Shown here piece after piece: positions 1 to 13,600 of a DNA stretch of 64,000 nucleotides; positions within the stretch are counted from its first letter, which is position 1, and each line of letters begins with the position of its first letter. A model generated the notes under the pieces. That model worked only from the letters and a program-made list of their open reading frames with translations. It searched no databases and had not been told where the DNA came from. Source of the DNA: Antedon bifida (Eukaryota; Echinodermata; Crinoidea; Comatulida; Antedonidae); assembly GCA_963402885.1 (NCBI GenBank), contig OY727103.1, forward strand, positions 5,866,501-5,930,500, given 5' to 3'. A program made the position numbers and the translations under genes.

Positions 1-1630
1 GTCGCATGAAGTATTGAGTCAAGAAGGTTACTATGGTTCCGAAGAAAACTTGAGTGGGAATGATAATGCCATCAATTTGAGTGATTTAGAAAAGGTAGAA
101 GCAGATGAAGAAGATAACTGGGTTTATATTAAAGAAAGTGATGACCTTCCACCAGAGGATTATATAGACACTGACGAAGAAACAGACATCAGGATGGGAC
201 AGGCTGAAAGTTATTCCCGCTTTTATCAAGATTGTCAAAATTTTGAAGGTGAAAAACAATTTGATCGAAAATCAGGTGGTTGTCTTGTTCGAGGTAATTC
301 AAAATTCTACATAAAAAATCCACTACCAGATCTTGAAAAAGCAATAGGAAATGATTTTAGTAAAAATGACAGTATAAATAAAAAGAAAGTCAGTGTCAAT
401 GAAGATGATGAAATTGACTTTGATATGTGTGAAAAGTTCCGAGCGGATAATGCTATAAATGAAGGAAAGGCTGAAGAAATTGTGTTTAAAATTGAAAACA
501 TTGAAGAAAGCCAGGAATTATCAGGGTCGGCACAACCAGAAGGATTGGACGAACTCCGTGTTAAACAGGTCGGAAGATTTATTATTATTGAAGATGATTT
601 GTTAGACGATTCATCTGAACCGCAAAAACCGAAGAAAAAGAAAGAAAAAAGACGAAGCTTTTACGATAATGTGGAATATGTTTCGCAAGAGCCTTCCTCG
701 GAAAGCTCTGAAGATGAGAAAAACTTTTCGGAAAAATCTGAAACTGAAAGCCAACTGGCTGAGGAAGACCAGGATATAGCACATCATAGGGAAGATGACG
801 ACGATGATGATAGAAACGGTAAAGGCATGACAGACAGTACAAGCTCATGGTTACGCAAAGAAAAGTGTGTAATTCTTTCTGTAAATGAAATAAAGGACGA
901 TAATGAAGAAAAATCGTTTGTTTATAACTCAAATAAAGGGAAAGAAATTATTGACGAATATACCGAAATTGACATTGTTGAAGCATTAATACGAGGAAAA
1001 TGTGAAGAAAAACGCGAAATAAAATCACCATCTCCTCCAAGTTCTCCAATATCTGACTATTCCCCTACGTTCACTAAACTCTGGAAGAAGGCAAGTTTTC
1101 GTGAACGGTACCGTGATAGTGAACTTTATTCAGATGCAGATCTAAGCGAGGTTACTGAGGATACCGTGAGTTTAAGTAGTAGTTTTGAAAATTTAATTGC
1201 GCAGTCTTTAGATGAAGCTTTTAAAGATATCGGTGAGGCGTCATTTGATGTGGACGCATTTGGAGATATTGAAATGAAATCAAAATCATTGGAAATGAAC
1301 TTAACTTCAGCAGTTTGCCGGCGTTTATCTAGCGTTAGTCGACCTCCACCAAAGCCGCGACGAACAATGTATTATAAGAATGGGGATGATGTGCGTATGA
1401 GTTTAGAGAGGACAAGTCATTTAGACTGGAGTCATCAATTGATGATGCATAATCGTGACCCATATGAGTATGAAGGAATAAGCGTGAAACGTACAGTAAG
1501 TACGCCTGATCATACCACTACCGCTGGAACTGCAAACTTCTGGGAGAAATCGACTGAGGAAACGACACCGATTGCAGATATACAAGAGGAGGATTCAATG
1601 GAAGTCAATGCTATTATGGAAGGCACAGAG
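1..1630 (+). CDS. Large acidic-linker exon of the katanin p80-like gene
   Basis: Open in one frame from the window edge and ending in GAG before the donor GTAAGA at 1631 (phase 0). The open frame runs on to a stop at 1660, but the next exon at 10462 continues phase 0 without loss. The encoded sequence is low-complexity: runs of Glu, Asp, Lys and Ser, a DDDDDD run, a PSPPSSP motif and a basic PPPKPRR site. It has no recognised fold. Such linkers are usually disordered and phosphorylated; that is inference. Confidence 0.7.
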
Positions 1631-4600
1631 GTAAGACATTTTTCTTTTGGGTTGTCCTGAAAAAAATTACCTGGATAAACTGACATAAAAGAAATGGTGA
1701 GGTGTGTATGGGTGTTCCACTGTCTTGGAGGGAAGTCTTTTAAGTTATGTTCTCCATTCAAAAATGAAAAGGGCTTATATCGGTTTATTAAAGTAAACTA
1801 TAGGCATGAAATAGACACAGTTAACTTAAATAACTGAAGTCGTACTTGTTGGTTTTTGTGTTCAATATCAACTCTCCATCTTTCAATAATTCCAAAAGTA
1901 CAGTGGTTTGTAATCAATATAATTGGTTTTGGCAGAATATTTTATGGCTTTAACTGCTTAATATATAACATCAATATGTTTGTATTGGCGTCAGACAAAA
2001 ATAATTTAACTGTTCTATCAAATTAAATCTATACTTTATGACTGATGACTCGATTATTCAAATGAACTCTGCAGGTGGTTTTATGCTGTTACACCTGTTT
2101 TATGCTAATGATCGACTTTGTTATGCAACACTTAGTCAGCAATCACTCAAGAGCAAGGGCTGTTTGCATTTTTAAAGAGATTCGTGTTGTCTAACTTTTC
2201 AACGTTGCCTCATTGGTACTTCATGAATAAAGTTTGCATCTAGGTAGTCTAGCAGGCTATGATACTCCCTAGCCCTTTAAAACTATTTAAACATAATCAA
2301 GAATCCTTGTTAAACTTACTCAAGAATTCTTTTTCAAGCTTCCAGGATTATCATTCCCATAATTCTTTCCAAACCACCTTGATCCCATACAATATTGGGT
2401 TTAATTGTAATATTTGATCTTAAAAAAATCTTATTCATAAGAAAGGGTAACAATCACCTTTCTGAATTGGTTTTCTTTAATTTGCTTTTACTGTATTTGT
2501 AAGCAAACATACACACATTGATTTTAGAAATTATTTTAGCATACTGAAAAATATGAAAGTTTGTTATTCTGAATACAAATGCCATAATATAAAAATTACT
2601 GTACTTTTTGTTTGCATTATAATTTAACTAATTCCTATCATCCTGAAAGTTTTTGTTTTTGTTAAAGGTTTTCCCACAATGCCCACTTGGAAACATAATA
2701 ATAATCAACCTTTATTTTCCTGATTGTGAAGTGAAACAACACATTTTTGCAAAATTTAGCGACTAAATCTTACATTATTTCACAAATGCTAATGTTATCA
2801 CATAAGACGTGTTTTTGTTGTGGGTAACCATGACGTCATTATGGTTTATTTAAGGTACGTATCCTAATGATTTAGCTGATTAGGTAACCTGGCAATTTGT
2901 TAATTGAATACTTCCCTGCTTTAGCGAAATGAAAGATGCTAACATTAATTGCTAACCGTGCGATAAAAACCAAATCAAAATGCTTTCTTTCACAGTAAAA
3001 TAGAAATACTACTGGAGAACCAAAAAATGCCAGTTGGCAATAAAATGTTTGTTATAAAGTATTTTTGCTCTAAAGTCTAACACATCTATGTATATCTGTG
3101 GATTCGGAGCCTGATCCTGAGGGGAGTTCATTAGGCAACCCACGTCCCTTCTACCATACCCACTAACTTTTTCCTTCTGCTTTCTGTATATTTCACTTAA
3201 AAATAAAAAAAGCACAATATAGATTGCCTTCGGCATGAATGCCCCTTCCTCGCATACACAATGCTAATTGTGATTTGTTAATTCTGTAGTATGTGTCATT
3301 CAATGTTAGCTATTGTACTATAAAAGTTCTATTACAGTATGTGATTCTCATACAATATTTACCTTTTTGTAAACATTTGAATAATTCTTATCTATTCTGT
3401 AGCAAAAGGCTGGTATTTGGTTTAAAATAAAGACTTTAATGTAAAAGTTTCTATTGTGAAATGTGAACTTCATTTGACATTTAAAAAAATATCAAATTTG
3501 TAATCTCCTATCAAGATTAGAAAATGTAAAAAAGGAAATTCGTAATTATTGGATAATTTCATTTTACATAGATTTGATTTAATTTTTTAATTCATAACAT
3601 CTGCTTAACAATTTAAATAAATAATACCATACATTTTTAAAAACTACCTTGAACATAAAAAAGTCCTACGTTTTTTAGATCTAAGAGAGGACATTCACCA
3701 CGAGCTACTGCACATACAGTAGGTAGTGCATTGTTTTTCTCTTTTTATTATAATTTACCATAAAACGTACATTTAAGACAAGGAATGACCTGGTTTAATG
3801 TTTTTAAATAATATATATATTATATTATTATTATGTATGCATACTTTTCACAAAACATCAACAATTGTAGGGAATGGGTCTTTAAATTAAAATTATGAAC
3901 ATTCCAAATACCTCATGATAATCAAGAAATCTCAGGAATAAGTTTTCTTGCTACACATTTGGAATGTTGCCATTTACACAAAATATTGCTGAGGCAATTT
4001 TGAGGTTTTACAAATTAAAATGGTTTATTAATCTTTAAATATATTTCCTATATTTTTATTTTTAACAACTATCAATTGACATTTAATCCGATTAGATTTG
4101 AATTTTTTTTCTTAAGGGCAAAATATATTTAGATGCAAATGGTTTAGTGACCATGTCAAAATTATTCTACTACAGTTACTGCAGTAACTACATTGTGTTT
4201 ACTCTTTAACCTGTTTTTTAACCTATTATTTACCTTTTTTAGTCATATACTCTGTTTATTGCAGTGATTGCCTCATAAACTTTTTACATTGAAATCAACA
4301 AAAATCAGTGTTTAATTTGTGCTGATTATAATTCTAATTAACTAAGAAATTATATTAAATTATATTTTATTGACTGACCTGTTTTATAAGAGAGCGACCA
4401 ACAGTCTAGAATCTGTCAAAAGTCCCGACATCACGTAATCTGCAGGTCAACCGAATGGCACCATTTCAATTCATAGGATGCTATTTTGGATACTTAATGT
4501 TGACACCCCGTGGGACATGGTGTAGGACATCAAGTACCCATGGGACACTTGTATAAGGACACAGCTTACACAAGGGGACGTATTTCTTTCCTTAAAGGAA

Positions 4601-7600
4601 GAAATTTTTTACTTTAAGGTCATAATGTCATGGGTCAATGCCTGAAATTTTAGTCATAATAAATAAATAATAAAAGATTCATAATGGTTATAAACAATTT
4701 TGCAAATTTAAACTTGGATATACTGTTTTAAGAATATAAGTCATCTTTTCATTTCTTCTTTGTGAGATACACACACCTTTGTTTCCATTTCAGTGCATTA
4801 TAATATCTTTGTAACATTCAATAAAAACATTTCTTTGCATGATGTATAACATCTTTTTAAACTTCTCAAGTTGTTGATGAAAATTATGTTAGATAAAATT
4901 ACTGTTAGTAATCCTTTACTTTATAACTCTATTTGCCAATTGTTAGTTCCTTTACTAGATCTTCCAGAACTTTAAATCAGCATTCAGTTACTCTATTAAG
5001 AAGTTGTTACATGTAAAGGAAATACTACTACATCACTAATATAGAAAATATTATTAAAGGTTATCTTGATGTTCTGTACATTTATGTTAATATTTTAATT
5101 CATGTTTGATGATTTAAATCAGTACCTTAACTGATTAAACAAAGTTTTAATTATGCATCATAAATTTGGCTTTGGCATATTCTGAAATAGTGGGACTATT
5201 GATAACTAACATGTTTGCAGTTCCAAGTTTATGGTAGGCCTACTTGTTTGAAATAGAAATTAGAGTCAAGCATGTCATGGAAGGTTCCCTTTTTCCTAAA
5301 GTGCGATTTTCAAACTAGAGACCAACAGAAGTAATAGTAGGCCTTATACTAGCCTTGTCCATGGGCTTGGTAGTACATAGGTTTTTTTCGTGTGCCAAAA
5401 GTGCCATCTTTGTAGTTGAAGGTTGAGGCAAGTATCTGTTGGCATGGGAAAATGCTGTAACATTGACATGGTTGAATTGAAGCAGAATGCCAGGGTTTAT
5501 CCATACGAGAAGACTTGTTCCACATCCACCAGAACCTTAGAAACTACAGAGATTTTATAGCTAGATCTTCCCTGCCTTTCTACTTACGGCCAATCGACAT
5601 TAACTACTTTCAAATTCATTATTGGCAAATGTGCAATTGTCCCACACAACATTTCTATTATATTTGACCTTTAACCATTTTAATTCAAATTGAGTGGATG
5701 ATTTGTATCTTGTTATTCTATTTTGTCGTGAACTTTCTAATTCCAAATTTAGTGACAATCTTTACAAGGTATCTTACCTATTTTGTATTTATCTTTCCTA
5801 AAGAAAGTACAATATTTTGTATCTCATAAATGAATTGAAAATTATTTTCCTTTCTATTGTTATTGCTTTAATGGGTTAAAGCACTATGCTACGACAAGGA
5901 GACAAACACAGATATCACATGACATTGGGATGACCCAATCTGGGAATTTGAAAGGAAGTTGTTAACAAGAGATACCTCACGGATCGCTTGCTGCCGAAAC
6001 TAAACCTGATCATTCATTTAATATGATGGTTTCCTGTTGTTCTTGACTTACAATGTTTAGGTCTATTGATAATATCGTTAAATTTAATTCATATTGCCGA
6101 TTGCTACTTTGCGCAACAATGTATACTTTCAACACTTCCCATAATATAACACGTTTTAGTTTAGGTAGATTTGAGATAGTGCTGACTTTTAATCCCCAAT
6201 ATTTAAGCATTACCTTTAACACAATAATCAAGTTATGTTTACAGCTTGTTTATAATGTATGCTTATAGCTGTGTAAAACTTATCAGCATTATTCACATAG
6301 TGAATACAATTCATATCGAATACAAGTTTGATATAAGTTCTAAATGTTCAACAGTTTCTAAATATGGTGCTTTGCAAAATGTTTAATTTCAATTACATAC
6401 ATCTGAATAATTTTGTTTAGGATGTATTTATTTTTATGTTAACAGTTCTTCCTAAAAAGTTAAAATTATATGCAGAAAAAAAAAATCAGACATGTACTAC
6501 TATTACATGTCTTGAAATGACGATGATTGTCTGTGGGGATGCTCCCACATGAGAGTATTGTGGACTATACCATTTGTGCAAAGGGGTTTAATACAAAATA
6601 AAAATATATATATATATAAATTTCTATTTTTGATTTATATCTCACTCTTTATGGAGAATAGGTTACTGTTGGTTTATCCAGGTAAACTAGATACGAAATA
6701 GAACATTATGTTTGCCTGCTTGTTGAAGTTTTAAAATTGTCAGAAATGTCAAGAGATTTTTTGAAAACTTAAGGTCAAATTATAACAAAAATCTTTATAA
6801 TTCACATTAATAAAACTTTAACAAGAATGATCTATGTTATCATAATTCATCATAATGTTTCAATGACGCATGCATGAAGGTGTCACATTAAATAAAATGT
6901 TATCTCAAAATTGAAATTGTGTAAAATCCATTTTGGCACATAAACTGAGAATTCACACTGTATAGTCTCAAGTTCACAATCTTGGATTTCCACACGTTTT
7001 TTTTCCCCTTTGTTTCTAATCTAATAACAGCTTTTGAAATTTCCTTGCTTGTTTTACTGTAAGAAATCTTAAATATCAAATTATTAAAAGCCTACAGCTG
7101 CCTGATCTATGATACATTTACTTGTACACTGAATGCTACTAAAAAGTGCAAAACCTTGGATTAAAATCGGAATTATTTCATTTTTAAAAGGATTGTTAAC
7201 ATTTTGTCCATGGGTTGAGTCTGGACATCATAAACTTATTGAAATATCAAAACGGTTCACTCAAGAGTACACAAAATCTTTGTCAAATTTGAACTTTCAT
7301 AAACAATTTTGCTATAGACATCTATAGCCCGATAGATACATTTTGACTTATGCATATCCATGAAGCCTCTATGCGCTTCACATTAAAGGAAAAAGTTTTC
7401 AATAGATGGTAAAAATAGGTAGAAAGTTGGAACTGGAAAGCCAACAATGATGTTAACTGGAAACTGTTGGTATTGCTTTAAAATAAACTTAAGTAGTTCA
7501 TATTTGTTTTTGCTAAATAGGTGTCATATTGAATTATGAATATTACCACAATTACATAACTTCTATTTGTCCTATGCAATGTCAGGGATCGCTTCAGAGA

Positions 7601-10600
7601 CTCAGGCATTCCAGATGGCCCGGCCGCCCTCGCGGCGAAATCCCGACGGGAATCCACTCTTGCTGTCTACAATAGCCGATTAAAGCATTTTTTCAAATGG
7701 TGCAAGCGCCAAAAGACTAACCCTATGAAAGTGACTTTGGGCCAGGTCTGCGCCTTTCTGCATTACCTGTTTGAGTCAGGTCTGCAGGTTCGCACCGTAT
7801 CCGGCTATCGGTCTGCCTTGGGTGCAGTAATTCCGACCTTTAAAGACGGCTCGACCATCTCTTCATCCCCTGCAATTTCAAGTTTGCTTCGCGGGATGTT
7901 TCGAGAACGGCCTCCTACTAAGGCCTTGATTCCACGTTGGGACGTCAATGTCGTCCTAGCCGCTCTTATGCGCCCACCCTTCGAGCCCCTGAGTAGGGCA
8001 TCGCTTTACAACCTGTCTCTCAAAACTGCCTTTTTGATTGCACTAGCCTCGTGCAAGCGCAGAGGTGAACTGCACGCTCTATCTCTGGAGCCAGGGCACG
8101 TCAGGTTTGAACGGGGTGGCGCTCGGCTAGTGTTTAGGAAAGATTTTCTTGCAAAATCTCAGACATTGAACTTCTCGCCGCCGACTGTGTTTGTTCCCAC
8201 CATTGCTGCTTATTCAGGGGTTGAGGAAGACAAACTTTGGTGCCCAGTGCGAGCACTAAAGTTTTACATCAAACGCACAGAGTCCATTCGGGTCTCAGCG
8301 TCACACCTGTTCATATCGACAGTGTCACCTTTTCGACCGGCTGCGCGGTCGACACTTGCAAACTGGGTCGTGGCAGCCATCCGGGCTGGCTACGACTCCA
8401 CAAATACGCCTCCTCCGGCACATATGCACCAAGTGCGTGGCATAGCCGCTTCATGGGCGCTGTTTGCTGGGGTGCCTCTCCCTGACATCCTGCAAGCGGC
8501 ATGGTGGCGATCGCAGTCCACCTTCACATCCCACTACCTGTCGGATACCTCCACTCACCAGTCTTCGGTGGCGGCTTCAATCTTGAAGCCCAGACACTAG
8601 GTACGTATAAGAATGTTTACCTTGCCTCCCGCCTCCGACTAGACTCTAGTCCGGTGCTACACTGGCTTATGTTGGTTTATCCAGGTAAGCTAGGCACGAT
8701 ATAGACTACACAAACCAACAGTGGTGTTGGTAGTCTATGAGTGCCGCTTACCTGGATAAACGCCCTCCCTACCGTCCCCTCAGGCAAGTGGTCTTGAGAA
8801 ATGATGACGATGATAAGTGGGCGTGTCTCACTTGAGGGCGTACTGGTGGCGGACTGATCCATTATCCGACGGGGGTGTGGGAAAATTAATGTTATTAATG
8901 TTCTTCTTTTCGTAATGTTTACCTCTCGTCGGAGAGGCCAAACAGCAGCGACGAATTGGTAGAAGTGGTCATGGTTTCGGAACACATGATCCTGATCTGC
9001 AATAGGCATGTGAAAGCACTCTTTAGCGTCTTTCGGTCTATTGTGGCAGCCCAGTCGCCTCGTCTTAGCCCCAACAGGATAGATGAGGCTGTCTCCATCC
9101 TACCTGCAGGGCCGAATGAACCGTTTGGTTTATGAATTCAACGCCAAAGAAAATAAAGGACAGTACCGCCGTCCGTTTCGCGAACGCCTGCAGACCTTCC
9201 TCCCCAGGCCCGTCTCGTTCTCCCATACTTATTCTTGGAGAGTGAGACCATCGTCCTATCACTGTCATCTCTTGCCAGATAGACGGACCATCGTAAAAAC
9301 AAGGTTTGCTGTGGGCCTTTATATCGATATATGAAACTGGGGGAGGAGGTCTCATGTGAGAGGGTGCGTTGGGCTCATCCCTCGGCAGAGCTCTCTGTGC
9401 TGCAACGATGGCTTGCAGTAACAACGGAGAAATCTCATTCACCCCCGGGACCGCAGAGGCCGCAGCGGGTGCAGGCATGATTGGAGGTGCATTGTAGCTG
9501 CACTGAAAACAACAGCTGATCCGAATATACGGACCGTGTCCAAAATGAAGTGTCAACTATGACTCAGCTAGAAAACCAGACCAGTCAGGAAAGAAGCATA
9601 GACAAGATCTTTGATCCTGCAGTATGTAGGCCTAGGCCTCTTATATAGACTAAGTTCCAGCTAGGCCTTACAAAATTATGTCTAGCCACAATGTTATTGT
9701 TAGGCAACATGCATGGGCAACATCTGACCCTGCAAGATCTAGGCCTAGGCCCCCTATGAGAGCATTAATAAAATTTAAGAAACTCAGGAGGCCAGCCTAC
9801 AATAAGCCTAAACCACAATGCTAGGCAGTAGACAAGCTGTCCTGCTAGATTTAGGCCTGGCCACTATGGTACTGCAAACATTTCAGCCAGTTGGCCTAAG
9901 TGAAAACATTCACAAAAATGCTTGCTAAAAGTCATTTTATTGACATTTCAAAGTTCAATGAATCTCTGTAACCAAGAAAAACTACTTAGCTTCATATAGC
10001 AGCAGTCTCAGTATCAAAACTCTATTGCAACAGCAAGAAAACTGTGCAAGCTCTTTGAAGACATGTTTACTCTTTCATGTCTCGAAAAGAAATGATGATG
10101 GTGGTTTGTGGGCAGGCTCCCACTTGAGGGCATAGTTCATGGACTATACCATTTGTGGAGAGGGGAATTCAATGAAAACTTCTACTTTTCGAGTTATATC
10201 TCACTCTTCGAGGAGAAGGGGCTATTGTTGGTTTATCCAGGTAAGCTAGGCACGAAATAGACTACATAACTTCTATTTGTCCTATGCAATGTAATTAATT
10301 TTTTTTTTTCATTTGAAAGGTTGATTATAGAAAATATCTTTATCAACATGGTAGTTTTGTTCTTGACAGTTTCGTCATTCTTTGGTGAATAGCTTCTTCT
10401 GAAGAATCTAGAAAAATTGAAAATTACGATAATAAAGTTTGTTTTTCAATTTATTTTTTAGGCTGTATACGATATTTGTACTCTATGGGTTAACGACCGT
10501 TGTGTAGAAGCGATCGAGACATTTGACAAACTTGTCAAACGTGTTCGTGCAAACTCAATGTCCTCAACGAAAAGTCTCTACTTCACCGACTTACACGATG

Positions 10601-13600
10601 CAAGCAAACGTGTTCAAAAGGTCACAGATACAGATATTTTTGGTTTTAGTGGAATTTTAAGCGTCTTTGCTTCAGATGAGTAAGTATATTACTTTTTTTT
10701 TTACTTTTTTTTTCAAACATTCATGTTGGCTAACTTAGTGATATCAAGGTGCCTGTTCACCATCAAGTTTAACCTACATTCAAAAAACAGAAAAAATCTA
10801 ATAAACTTTTAGTAGCCTAGACCTGTAAACCCTCCTGCAAATTGCGCAAGGATGTTATAATAAAAGTTAAATACAATTTTAGAAGTCCTTGCAAGATATC
10901 TGTAAGTAAAGCAGAGACCAAGTTGATTTTGAAATTTGTGTAAGCTGATGAGTTTGTTTTAGTAGCAGATACAGGATTTGAAATAACATACCTCTCAACT
11001 TGGAAAAATGAAATATCGGTAGGTTTAGGAAATCATTTCCAAACTATAGAGGACACTATACTATTTAGAAAAATAAATTAAATCATAAAAAGGGGGCTAT
11101 TTACTAAAGATGTAAAGGTATTGGTATATAATAGTAAACATGGTACAGTATGTCAGACATGCCAAATGCGGAAAATACGATGCCCAACTCATTAACTTAT
11201 TAAACAATACATAGAATTTATTATAAACATTTTGCGGACCAATATTTAGCCTATTTTTTTTTCTTTAACAGAAAGTAGAAGTATGGGGATATTTTTTGGT
11301 TTATCAAATCTATCAGAAGAAATTACATTTTATAGATAGATTGAGAAACACAGCCTAAAAATAGATAAAATGATGTCTATCTTTTGCATTGCAGATTCAT
11401 CCCCCTCCCAAACCCCTCCTGCTTGGATCTGTCTGTGAATAAAAAAAGATGAATGACGCATTTGCGACCCTATGTATGCTTGTGTTCTTTATCAAACTAT
11501 TTAAATTCTAGTCAAGTTCTTCATGTGTTCTATAACAGCCTACAGAGAGTGCTAACATTAATCTTGGTTAATTGAATCATCTTTTCTATAATTTAATTTT
11601 ACTGGTTTATGTCAGGGTTTATTTGTTGGCCTCTATCTACAAGGCTTGAGCTTAGTCCCAAATGGGATAACTTTAATTAATTTAATTTGAAATGGATTTG
11701 TCAACTTTTGGTATTTATGATAATAATAATAACCATGAATTTCAAGTAATTAAGAAATTGTTTATAGAAATTCATGTTTAAGTGACAATAACTATTTGAT
11801 CATCTGGGCATTTGAAATAAAGAATTATAACCATCATAATATTTGTTGCTAAAAATATGAACATTAAGTGTTTGAAAAAAACTGTTCTGCAGAGATGTAT
11901 TTGCAGTGGTGTCATTTCTAAATGGCAACTGTATTTTGGCATGAAGCCGGAATGACCAAGACTGGTGCTCACCAGGGTTCAATTTAGACCAAACCCTGGA
12001 TAGCGACAAGGCCATATCCCCATACTGGGATATAGCTGTATGTACGCATAGAGGTTTCACAACATTGGCACTCTATAAATCCAGGATATTACATTATACA
12101 AATGTAGTGCGAGCGATATGCAATACTTCATACCTTTACACTGATGATAAAAATTTGATTTGATTTAACAAAAAATTGGGGTGGTGCAAGGGTTAATATT
12201 CTCATAAATTAACATTTCTTACTGAATTTTGCTTAGTTTAAAGTTCATTTGTTAATTGAAACGATCAAATGCCCTTTAGCACCACCAGGCACCATCTCTA
12301 ATATGGAGAGAGCCTTTGATTACAGCTGTCTCTCGTTGAACCCTTCTGAATGTGACTCATATCACAGTTGTATAGTATAGTTATTATAACCACTTGTAGA
12401 TGCTCTGGAAAGGATGATTAATATGAAATGCTTGTCATGGACATAATTACTCTTAAAACAAATATAGTATTTGTTAAAATGACATACTTAAAAGTGTCAA
12501 CTACTGTACATTGGTATTTGTTATTGGTAATAACTTGTTCACATTCAGAAAGTTCATCATGATCAACTTACTCATGATATATTATGTGAACATGAAACAT
12601 AAAAAACGATGATCAATTGGTACCTAGGGTCAGTACTAGATCTTACAACATTTGATTTCATTTACAACTACACTGAGATTCCTTCTCTCTTTCCATCAAA
12701 AGCATACAAATAATATGTTAAATACCATGTTAAATACAGAAAGTATTCGTTAACGAATAATAATAATTCATTATTGCATCATTATTGTATTATTCATCTA
12801 CACTGGAGTGAGTAATACTAATAGTGTAAAAAAAATATATTTCAACGCTTTTATTTTTAAAATGGCCTTCCAACATTGTCTTATGTGAGAATACATTTTG
12901 CGAGAAAAGCAGTTTGTCATGCCATTAAGTAACAGGATGCCATGACATTGGTTTGTAGCATTGACTTGTGGTTTTGTTGTTTAAAACTTCCATCATGTGA
13001 CATATACAGTAGGCCTACTATTATAGTTTCCGTACATTATATCATGTATCAGAAGATGACTCATTTATGCCGCATTGGTACTTTCAGACATTTTTGTCCT
13101 GCTCTGTTCCATTAGATGGCATGCATTGAATGTGCCGTTGTTTTATTTTGAATCTTTTCTGTATTCACAGAAGAATAAGTTTCCATTGGCGTCCTAAAGA
13201 ATGATAGCAATTTGAAAAATAACACAAAAAAAACACTATCGCACCCAACTTGACTATATGTGGCCATAGAGTGTACATTTTTTTTTTCTTTTTTCATCTT
13301 TATATTCATAAAAAACATTTTCTCTTCATGGTATTATTTTTTTTTCTCAACATGGTTTCTTCACATAATTAATATAAGTTTATAAATATAAGTTTAAAAA
13401 TAACTAAATTTTAGATGACAGGATTCTTGTTTTTGCTAATTAAAAAAAAGTCAGTCAATAATATCGTCTTAATGCTTATAATGCTACCTTGCACAAGAAA
13501 AACTGGATAGCGTCCCAACAAAAAATCCATCTTTACTTTGATAGCGCCATTAAACCTGTTTCAGCTGTCAAGATTTGTTCTTTTGTATTGTAAAAATTAT

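Larger units (their letters stand above)
7583..8960 (+). mobile_element. 5'-truncated DIRS-type retrotransposon fragment
   Basis: The fragment holds a tyrosine-recombinase ORF (7725-8600, open upstream to the junction at 7583), then a palindromic internal complementary region (8670-8760) and an inverted-terminal-repeat-like block (8799-8955). DIRS elements replace an integrase with a tyrosine recombinase, carry inverted terminal repeats, and have an internal complementary region matching the fused element ends; this layout fits. Base composition is clearly GC-richer than the surrounding intron, suggesting a fairly recent insertion. No reverse transcriptase is present, so the 5' part is lost. 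A perfect 30-bp direct repeat flanks the wider segment (7553-7582 and 10263-10292). Confidence 0.7.
7553..10292. repeat. 30-bp direct repeat flanking the DIRS-containing segment
   Basis: 7553-7582 and 10263-10292 are identical for 30 bases (core TTCTATTTGTCCTATGCAAT). The left copy abuts the truncated recombinase frame, and the right copy abuts a terminal-repeat end (GAAATAGAC). Other solo terminal-repeat copies lack this 30-mer, so it is host sequence duplicated at insertion or by repair. Confidence 0.65.
1631..10461 (+). other. First visible intron of the katanin-like gene
   Basis: This 8.8 kb intron is AT-rich and holds no other gene. It contains DIRS-terminal-repeat-like pieces at 1664-1811, 6515-6712, 8799-8955 and 10080-10262, a short (TA)n run near 6605-6620, and the DIRS recombinase fragment at 7583-8960. 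A region at 9620-9900 is dense in TAGGCCTA and its variants. Nothing recognisable is seen between 1815 and 6500 or between 6715 and 7550. Confidence 0.6.

Noticed and set aside
8231-8704. Overlapping ORFs inside and after the DIRS recombinase
   Set aside because: Shadows of the recombinase frame, which has all catalytic residues.
10200-10262. U1 snRNA gene on the minus strand (ACTTACCTGG-like start)
   Set aside because: Only about nine bases match the U1 5' arm; the rest does not resemble U1, and the sequence is a repeated transposon end.
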